Positions 56,975 to 64,000 of a DNA stretch of 64,000 nt are shown here, one piece after another. Each line of letters opens with the position of its first letter. Position 1 is the stretch's first letter. The notes beneath the pieces are model-generated. The model saw only the letters and a list, made by a program, of their open reading frames with translations, searched no databases and had not been told where the DNA came from. The stretch comes from Bradyrhizobium sp. in8p8 (GTDB lineage Bacteria > Pseudomonadota > Alphaproteobacteria > Rhizobiales > Xanthobacteraceae). Position numbers and translations under genes: made by a program. The stretch is from contig NZ_AUGD01000009.1 in assembly GCF_000426845.1 (NCBI RefSeq), positions 124,001 through 188,000 on the forward strand, given 5' to 3'.

Positions 56975-57631
56975 ATGAGCGAGGTTGCTGCAACAGGCAT
57001 CTCCGTGCTGCTGGTCGACGACCATCCGATCGTCCGGCAAGGCTATCGGCGCGTGCTGGAAAGCCAGGGCGATCTGCATGTCGTCGCGGAAGCCGACAAC
57101 GCCGCGGACGCCTACGGCGCGTTCAAGGCGCATGATCCCGACGTCGTCGTGCTCGATATTTCGATGCCCGGCGCGAGCGGGCTGGAGGCGATCCGCAACA
57201 TTCGCGCGCGCAGCCCCCGGGCGCGGATCCTCGTTTTTACCATGCACAACGAGGCCGTGCTGGTAAAGGCCGCCTTCAACGCCGGCGCCAGCGGCTTCGT
57301 CACCAAGAGCAGCGAGCCCTCCGCCGTCGTGACCGCAATCCGCAACGTCGCCCGCGGCGAGCGCGCCATGAGCGACGACATCGCGCATATCCTGGCCGAG
57401 GACAGCTTGTCGGCTGGCTCAGCGCTGGATCAACTGGGCGAACGCGAGATCGAGATCCTGCGCCAGTTCGCCGGCGGCGCCACCACCGAGCAGATCGCGG
57501 CGCATCTCAATCTCAGCATCAAGACGGTGCAGAACTATCACTACCTCATCAAGACCAAGACCGGCGCGCGCACGGACGCGCAACTGGTGCGGCTCGCGGC
57601 GGCGTGCGGGTTGACGAGAATCTGGCGGTAG
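56975..57631 (+). CDS. LuxR/NarL-family response regulator
   Basis: This encodes 218 residues from the ATG at 56975, with GAGG before it; a GTG at 56963 is an alternative. The receiver domain has DD in LLVDDHPIV, phosphoacceptor Asp61 in VVVLDISMPG and Lys in FVTKSSEP. The C-terminal LuxR helix-turn-helix is LGEREIEILRQFAGGATTEQIAAHLNLSIKTVQNYHYLIKTKTGA. It pairs with the kinase encoded just upstream. Confidence 0.93.
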   Translation: MSEVAATGISVLLVDDHPIVRQGYRRVLESQGDLHVVAEADNAADAYGAFKAHDPDVVVLDISMPGASGLEAIRNIRARSPRARILVFTMHNEAVLVKAAFNAGASGFVTKSSEPSAVVTAIRNVARGERAMSDDIAHILAEDSLSAGSALDQLGEREIEILRQFAGGATTEQIAAHLNLSIKTVQNYHYLIKTKTGARTDAQLVRLAAACGLTRIWR

Positions 57632-57735
57632 AGCTGCCGCTGACCCCGGCCCTTGAATCTTCTCAATCTGCTGAATGAAGTTGGAACGGTTCCGATCCGG
57701 CTCCGGTTAATACGGCAGTGAAGGAGGCAAGGGTC

Positions 57736-58041
57736 ATGAGTAAGGGTCACCGTAAAGCAGTCGACCATCCCCCGGTCATTACAGTAGGCGAGCTCATCGA
57801 CGAGCTCTGCCGCCTGCCGGACACCGCCGTTGTCCACTTCCGCTGCCCCATGCTCGATCAGGAGCTGACATTCCATCGCCTGCGAAAGCGGTCAAAGGAC
57901 GCGGTCGAAATCGCGGTCAATGCATATCCGGAAAGTCCGCCGGTCGTGCCATCCGCCGAGCCAGCTTTCCGGACACGTAGAGGCTCGACCATCTCGCCGC
58001 CGGCTCACAACGGCGGCGTTCTTCACAAGGCAAGGGGTTGA
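57736..58041 (+). CDS. Small hypothetical protein (101 residues)
   Basis: From the ATG at 57736 (GGAGG nine bases upstream). The central part VITVGELIDELCRLPDTAVVHFRCPMLDQELTFHRLRKRSKDAVEIAVN is folded-looking; the C-terminal tail is low in structure. No domain recognised. It lies 104 bases after the response regulator and could be in its regulon. Confidence 0.6.
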   Translation: MSKGHRKAVDHPPVITVGELIDELCRLPDTAVVHFRCPMLDQELTFHRLRKRSKDAVEIAVNAYPESPPVVPSAEPAFRTRRGSTISPPAHNGGVLHKARG

Positions 58042-58065
58042 TCGACACCCGTTGTGCAGGCGGGC

Positions 58066-58653
58066 CTACCCAGCCTTCAAACCGCGCAGCAACAACGTCA
58101 GCGTCGCATCGACGCGCGCCGAGAGATCGGCATCCTTCCACTCGTCGGCATGAGCCGGATGGTGGAAACGCACGGTCGCATCGAAGATCGCACGCGCCGT
58201 CTCCTTCACGTCGCCCACAGCGAATTCGCCCTGCTTCTCGCCGTCGATCAGGATCGCCGCGATCTGGTCGATCATGGTGTCCTTGTGGCATTTGACGGCA
58301 GCGCAAGCCTCGCGCGCCAGTGTCAGATAGGTGTCGAACATCTCGGGGTCATCGAGGACGCGCGAACGCTTGGCGGCGAACAGCGTACGCAGCCAGCGCT
58401 CGAGCCGGGCCGGGGCCGGACCCTGCTCCCCGGCGATCTCGCGCAGCGGAGCATCGATGCGATCCAGCCAGCGCTTGGCAACAGCCTCGCGCAGCGAGGC
58501 CTTGCTCGGGAAATGGCGATAGACGCTGCCGTGGCTCACATCGAGCGCACGGGCAACGTCGACCACCGTGGCCTTGGCAAGTCCGTACCGCCTGAGCACA
58601 TCCTCGGTGACCTCGAGGATCCGCTCCGGCGTCAAAACAACGGCTTCATTCAT
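58066..58653 (-). CDS. TetR/AcrR-family regulator
   Basis: This encodes 195 residues. The helix-turn-helix is at about 10-55: RILEVTEDVLRRYGLAKATVVDVARALDVSHGSVYRHFPSKASL. The C-terminal ligand domain has a pair of Cys (ACAAVKCH). It may control the gene or sORF upstream of its own start; a dyad cluster lies about 330-375 bases upstream. Target unknown. Confidence 0.88.
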   Translation of the reverse strand: MNEAVVLTPERILEVTEDVLRRYGLAKATVVDVARALDVSHGSVYRHFPSKASLREAVAKRWLDRIDAPLREIAGEQGPAPARLERWLRTLFAAKRSRVLDDPEMFDTYLTLAREACAAVKCHKDTMIDQIAAILIDGEKQGEFAVGDVKETARAIFDATVRFHHPAHADEWKDADLSARVDATLTLLLRGLKAG

Positions 58654-58744
58654 GCCAGCACCATGTTCCCGTTTGGGGCTCAGAAACTCCGGCCGTCGGG
58701 CTGCTTCCGAAGCGCCCTCGCCGGTCGTTCGGAAAGCCTATGCC

Positions 58745-58846
58745 CTAATGAGGCAGTTTTGCAGCCTGCGCCGCGATCTGGCGCGCCACCAGCAGATTGA
58801 GCCACTGCCCAATCACGCCGGTGAGATTGAGGATTTCGGTCGTCAT
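58745..58846 (-). CDS. Possible 33-residue small protein upstream of tetR
   Basis: An ATG at 58846 with GGAG nine bases upstream opens a 33-residue frame, TEILNLTGVIGQWLNLLVAR and then QIAAQAAKLPH, an amphipathic-looking helix. It ends 91 bases before the TetR start on the same strand. It could be a small protein or an unused frame. Confidence 0.35.
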   Translation of the reverse strand: MTTEILNLTGVIGQWLNLLVARQIAAQAAKLPH

Positions 58847-58986
58847 TGTCTTAAGTCTCCATTCGTCCACGGTCCCCGTTCTTCAATCCGCCCTCCGATC
58901 CGAATTGGCTTCGGATGTCGGGCTCCCCGGGGCTTGTCGCGGGACGCCGGTCGGAGCGTCCGGGAACGGATATACATGTCTCGCTA

Positions 58987-59026
58987 ACAGATTTCAATAT
59001 CTGTCAGTCAATGATTCGTGATTGAC
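58987..59026. promoter_or_regulatory. Two inverted repeats in the tetR-purB gap
   Basis: ACAGAT (58987-58992) and ATCTGT (58999-59004) form one dyad with a 6-base spacer. GTCAAT (59007-59012) and ATTGAC (59021-59026) form another with an 8-base spacer. Tight side-by-side dyads suggest a TetR-type binding site; this is inference. Confidence 0.4.
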
Positions 59027-59241
59027 CGCTGATTCTGCTGCGGCCAGCCAGCCCGGCTGGCGGGCGACCCACCAGCCAGCCGCGGCCGAGGCCCTCAGCC
59101 CCTTGCTCGGGCTGATCATCCCCCGCGACGTTGCTCCCGCCGTTTGTTTCGCCCTCCCCGCTCTGTTAAGTCACGGCGTAAAAACATTCTGGCCGGCACA
59201 GCCCCCCTCGGGTCGCCCGCCTACCTTGCTGGAGCCCTCAG

Positions 59242-60549
<1,308 letters not shown>

Positions 60550-60557
60550 TGTTTTCG

Positions 60558-60672
60558 CCGTTCCGGGGCACGCGAAGCGTGAACCAGGGTGCGCAATTGC
60601 GCACCTGAGAATCTCGCGCCACAATCTCCAGATTTCGGGTCCGATGCTGCGCATCGCCCCGGAACGACAAGA
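60558..60672. repeat. Dispersed intergenic repeat with palindromic core
   Basis: The perfect GTGCGCAATTGCGCAC at 60589-60604 is followed by CTGAGAATC and later GGGTCCGATGCTGCGCATCGCCCCGGAACGAC. It matches the copies at 15.98 and 26.44 kb and lies between purB and the amidohydrolase gene. Confidence 0.75.
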
Positions 60673-60696
60673 GTCACCTCCAGAAGCGGATCCCTC

Positions 60697-61869
60697 ATGC
60701 CCATCGTCAATCGCGTTGCCGCCCTCTCGGACGAAATGGCTGCCTGGCGCCATGACTTCCACGAGAACCCCGAGTTGCTCTACGAAGTCCACCGCACCGC
60801 GGGGATCGTCGCGGACAAGCTGCGCGAGTTCGGCTGCGATGAGGTGGTGACGGGGGTCGGCCGCACCGGCGTGGTCGGCGTGATCCGCGGCCGCAAGTCC
60901 GCCTCTGGCAAGGCCATCGGCCTGCGCGCCGATATGGACGCGCTGCCGATCATGGAGACTTCGGGCGTGCCTTACGCGTCCAAGGTCCCCGGAAAGATGC
61001 ATGCCTGCGGCCATGATGGCCACACCGCCATGCTGCTCGGCGCTGCAAAATACCTGACCGAGACGCGCAATTTCGACGGCACGGCGATCATGATCTTCCA
61101 GCCGGCCGAGGAAGGCGGCGGTGGCGGCAAGGCCATGGTCGAGGACGGGCTGATGACGCGCTGGAATATCCAGGAGGTCTACGGCATGCACAACATGCCG
61201 GGCCTGCCGGAAGGCCATTTCGCCACCACGCCCGGCGCGATGCTGGCCTCCTCCGACAACATCCAGATCACGGTCCACGGCAAGGGCGGCCATGCCGGCG
61301 CGGGTCCGCACAAATCCGTCGACAGCGTGCTGATCGGCTCGCAGATCGTGAACGCGCTGCAATCGATCGTGGCCCGCAACGTCGATCCGCTGAAGTCCGC
61401 CGTCATATCGATCACGCAATTCCACTCAGGCACGGCTTTCAACATCATTCCGGAGATCGCCGAGCTCGGCGGCACCGTGCGCACGCTCGATCCCGAGGTA
61501 CGCGATCTCGTCGAGCGTCGCATAGGCGAGGTCGCCGACAGCGTCGCGCGGGCCTATGGCGGCTCGGCCGAGACGAAATACACGCGGATGTATCCGGTGA
61601 CCATGAACCATGCGCGCGAGGCCGGCCTTGCCGCCGATGTCGCCCGCGACATCGTCGGCGCCGATCGCGTCAACGACAAGTTCATCCCGATGATGGGCGC
61701 CGAGGACTTCTCCTTCATGCTGGAAGCACGCCCCGGCGCCATGGTGCTGGTCGGCATGGGCGACGGCAACGAGTGCCACCACCCGGGCTACGTGTTCAAC
61801 GACAACATTTTGGGCCACGGCGCCTCGTTCTGGGCGCGTCTTGTCGAAACGCGGATGCAAGCCGGCTAG
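60697..61869 (+). CDS. M20-family metallo-amidohydrolase (aminoacylase/hippuricase-like)
   Basis: This encodes 390 residues from the ATG at 60697; a longer frame reads through the repeat. Metal and catalytic motifs: RADMDALP, HACGHDGHTAMLLG, FQPAEEGGGGG, YGMHNMPGLPEG and a dimerisation loop with GKGGHAGAGPHKSVD. Members hydrolyse N-acyl amino acids; the substrate is not defined. The stop abuts the opposite chemoreceptor's stop. Confidence 0.9.
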   Translation: MPIVNRVAALSDEMAAWRHDFHENPELLYEVHRTAGIVADKLREFGCDEVVTGVGRTGVVGVIRGRKSASGKAIGLRADMDALPIMETSGVPYASKVPGKMHACGHDGHTAMLLGAAKYLTETRNFDGTAIMIFQPAEEGGGGGKAMVEDGLMTRWNIQEVYGMHNMPGLPEGHFATTPGAMLASSDNIQITVHGKGGHAGAGPHKSVDSVLIGSQIVNALQSIVARNVDPLKSAVISITQFHSGTAFNIIPEIAELGGTVRTLDPEVRDLVERRIGEVADSVARAYGGSAETKYTRMYPVTMNHAREAGLAADVARDIVGADRVNDKFIPMMGAEDFSFMLEARPGAMVLVGMGDGNECHHPGYVFNDNILGHGASFWARLVETRMQAG

Positions 61870-63225
61870 TCAGGCCGCACGAATTGCCGCAAAGAACCCT
61901 TCGACCTCGGAGCGGAGCACATCCGTCTGGCCCGATAGCTCCTTGGAGGCCGCCAGGAGTTCGGAGGCCGTGATGCCGGTCTCCCTGGCAGCTTGGCTTA
62001 CCCCCCCGATGTTGCTCGATACGTCATGTGTGCCCTGCGCGGCCTCCTGTACGTTGCGCGCGATCTCGGCGGTGGCTACGCCCTGTTGCTCGACCGCAGC
62101 CGCAATCGCCGTCGCAACCTCGTCGACGGCGGCGATTGTTTCGCCGATCTGGCGAATGATGCCGACAGACTCTGTCGTTGCCTCCTGAATCGAGAGGACC
62201 TGCTGGCCGATCTCGCCGGTTGCCCTCGCCGTCTGCTCGGCCAGCGCCTTGACTTCGGACGCGACCACTGCAAAGCCACGGCCGGCCTCACCCGCGCGCG
62301 CAGCCTCGATCGTCGCATTCAGTGCGAGCAGATTGGTCTGAGCCGCGATCGTGTTGATCAGCTCGACGACGTCGCCGATTCTCTGCGCTGCCCTGGCCAG
62401 GCTCTCGATCGCGGCACCGGAGCGCGCTGCCTGATCGACAGCCTCGCCGGTCATCCTGGTCGACTCCGAAACCTGGCGGCCGATCTCCTTGATCGACGAC
62501 GCGAGTTCCTCGGTCGAGGCCGCCACGGCCTGCACGTTGGTGGACGCCTCTTCCGAGCCGGCAGCCACCACGCTCGATTGCCGGGTCGAGCGCTCCGCGC
62601 TTGCGCTGAGCACATCGGCAACGCCCTGTAGACCGGTCGCCGAGCTTCCCAGTCTTTCCAGTACGACCTTCATCCGGCCGTCGAAATCCAGAATGGCCGC
62701 AGCAATCGCCTCCTGCTGCTTCTGCTTCTCCGCGAACATCGCCTCCTGATATGCGGAGATGGCAATGTCTATGTCCAACATCACCGCGGTGTTGAGGGCG
62801 GTGAGCACGCTGGCCAGCCGCGTCGGCATCCATCGATATTTTCTAACGGCCAGGGCCAGCAGCCGGCAGAGCACGAAATTATACCCGCCGATATACCAGC
62901 GCGGCTCCAACCCGATCTTGTTGTGCATCAGCCCGATCATGCGCACGCCACGCATGTAGTCGTGATCGAAGCGGCCGTTGAACAGCCGCGCCCAATGCGA
63001 ACTCTGCGCCGTTTTCAGCCTCCGCATGTCGTCGCCGATCAAGGCGGCAAGCTGCGGCTCGCTCAATACATGCCGGTAGAATTCGTCGAGGATAGCCGGC
63101 AGCGCGGGCTCGGCCACCGACCAGAATTCGCACAGGAGTTCGCCTGTCTCGGTGCCGACGCGCATAAAGCGCATGCGGCCGTCACGATCCTGGTTCTCGT
63201 CATTTGGGGTCTGCGCGAGTGTCAT
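61870..63225 (-). CDS. Globin-coupled methyl-accepting chemotaxis protein
   Basis: This encodes 451 residues. Residues about 15-165 are a protoglobin-type sensor with the likely proximal His101 in GLMHNKIGLEPRWYIGGYNF. The rest is an MCP signalling domain with the hairpin tip DVVELINTIAAQTNLLALNATIEAARAGEAGRGFAVVASEVKAL (about 290-335 region). No membrane segments, so it is a soluble oxygen or gas receptor feeding CheA. AAAGGG precedes the start. Confidence 0.92.
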   Translation of the reverse strand: MTLAQTPNDENQDRDGRMRFMRVGTETGELLCEFWSVAEPALPAILDEFYRHVLSEPQLAALIGDDMRRLKTAQSSHWARLFNGRFDHDYMRGVRMIGLMHNKIGLEPRWYIGGYNFVLCRLLALAVRKYRWMPTRLASVLTALNTAVMLDIDIAISAYQEAMFAEKQKQQEAIAAAILDFDGRMKVVLERLGSSATGLQGVADVLSASAERSTRQSSVVAAGSEEASTNVQAVAASTEELASSIKEIGRQVSESTRMTGEAVDQAARSGAAIESLARAAQRIGDVVELINTIAAQTNLLALNATIEAARAGEAGRGFAVVASEVKALAEQTARATGEIGQQVLSIQEATTESVGIIRQIGETIAAVDEVATAIAAAVEQQGVATAEIARNVQEAAQGTHDVSSNIGGVSQAARETGITASELLAASKELSGQTDVLRSEVEGFFAAIRAA

Positions 63226-63590
63226 GATAGCGCCCTTTGCAATTCATCGGAGGCGAAACGCTGAAAGCGAACAATCACGCGGCAACTACAATGAACTCTA
63301 TTATTATCTCATTCAGTTAAGCTCGGCTGAGCGCAAAGCAACGCAGGTGAACCGAAATTGATACAGGTTAATAATGCGCGTTAACAAGAATGCCGCTTCG
63401 CGGTCCGACGTCTGATCGTTGCAGGGCAAATCCGATGCGACGCACTTCATGCCGCTTCCAGATTTCTGCCATCCGAAATTTGCAACAAAAAGAGCTGTTG
63501 ACTATACAAAAATGTTACGGATCATAGTGGCACCATGACCTCCGGAGAATCCGCAAAGATGCGGCAGCACAGCGGCGACTTCAGCAGAAT
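63226..63590. other. Intergenic region between the chemoreceptor and Crp/Fnr gene
   Basis: It holds the two divergent promoters. A weak FNR-type dyad, TTGA-TACAGG-TTAA (63358-63371), differs from TTGA-N6-TCAA by one base. A 19-codon frame (63535-63594) ends overlapping the next start. No other gene seen. Confidence 0.45.
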
Positions 63591-64000
63591 ATGAAGGACC
63601 TTTCGCCTTGTGCAACCTGCCCGAAGAGCGGCTCCTTCGGATTCTGTGCTGCGATTTCCGAAAGTGCGGCACCGTCTGAATCGATCGGCGCATCCGATTG
63701 GCAGCACCATCTCGTGGTCCCGGCCGGAAGACAGTTGCTGACGGCAAACCAGGCCTCTCCCGACATCTATGTTTTTTGCGCCGGGTGGGGATTTCGTTTT
63801 CTCCAGATGCCGAACGGACGGCGGCAAATACTCGGCTTCCTGCTGCCGGGAGATGTCCTCGCCGGCTCGCTCCTTCACGAGCGCCTGCACTTTTCGGTCA
63901 AGGCTCTGACAGCGATCCAGGTCAGCACAATGAAGCGGACGGAGGTCCATGCACGCATTGCGACGAACGTGCGCATCCTCTGGGCCGCTGCTGAATGTTG
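63591..64000 (+). CDS. Crp/Fnr-family regulator, N-terminal part (3' truncated)
   Basis: The frame from ATG 63591 runs off the window; 136 codons visible. N-terminal Cys7, Cys10 and Cys19 (CATCPKSGSFGFC) resemble an FNR iron-sulfur or redox cluster. The cyclic-nucleotide-binding-like core follows: VVPAGRQLLTANQ, IYVFCAGWGFRFLQMPNGRRQILGFLLPGDVLAGSLLHERL. The DNA-binding half is outside the window. A globin chemoreceptor lies divergently next to it. Confidence 0.75.
   Translation, partial: MKDLSPCATCPKSGSFGFCAAISESAAPSESIGASDWQHHLVVPAGRQLLTANQASPDIYVFCAGWGFRFLQMPNGRRQILGFLLPGDVLAGSLLHERLHFSVKALTAIQVSTMKRTEVHARIATNVRILWAAAEC

Larger units (their letters stand above)
58654..59241. other. 588-base intergenic region between tetR and purB
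   Basis: It carries a small minus-strand frame (58745-58846) and two inverted repeats (58987-59026). No other gene is convincing. It must hold the divergent promoters for the TetR-side genes and purB. Confidence 0.55.

Overview
The window looks like chromosomal DNA of a Bradyrhizobium-like alphaproteobacterium (order Hyphomicrobiales). This is an inference from high G+C, strong third-position G/C bias, a groESL operon with a CIRCE operator, a usg-family gene, several cox/xdhC accessory genes, pca and liv transport genes, many small rhizobial-type hypothetical genes, and repeated short intergenic palindromic elements. No rRNA, tRNA, CRISPR array, insertion sequence, integrase or phage gene was seen. 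Genes are cut at both ends: an SPINDLY-type glycosyltransferase on the left and a Crp/Fnr-type regulator on the right.

Layout. 1-5 kb: glycosyltransferase, usg, groES-groEL with RpoH-like promoter, CIRCE and terminator, signal peptidase I. 5-8 kb: LysR regulator divergent from an isochorismatase-like hydrolase, then a Tlde1-domain membrane-anchored protein. 8.4-14.6 kb: FecR-like protein with a CHASE2 adenylate cyclase, a GT2-GtrA/GT39 envelope glycosylation pair, two small proteins. 14.6-18.5 kb: DUF72-DUF488 pair, PhzF protein, second class III cyclase. 18.6-23.5 kb: tetR-hlyD-ATPase-permease efflux operon with a perfect palindromic operator, facing an arsR-AHSA1-GFA operon that has its own tandem operator. 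23.5-27 kb: GH4 glycosidase, zinc alcohol dehydrogenase, DUF2000 and DUF4189 proteins.

27-34 kb is a minus-strand molybdenum hydroxylase cluster: coxG-like, 2Fe-2S subunit, FAD subunit, MoxR ATPase, CoxE-like VWA protein, two XdhC proteins and a MoeA-like/NTP-transferase fusion. The large molybdopterin subunit is absent. 34-37 kb carries pcaB-pcaD-pcaC for the beta-ketoadipate pathway. After an odd 0.65-kb gap with a frameshifted low-complexity gene comes livH-livM-livG-livF plus a substrate-binding protein (38-43 kb). 43-50 kb: response regulator, MASE-type hybrid histidine kinase, P1 peptidase, KTSC protein, EF-hand protein, rpe.

51-57.6 kb is the least conventional part. On the minus strand are an ExbB/TolQ-like channel, an ExbD-like anchored protein with a YfaP/DUF2135-like domain, a two-TM protein, a metallophosphoesterase and a Ser/Thr kinase fused to a universal stress domain. 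A NarX-type sensor kinase/LuxR-type regulator pair diverges from them. The window ends with a TetR regulator, purB, an M20 amidohydrolase, a globin-coupled chemoreceptor and the start of a Crp/Fnr regulator.
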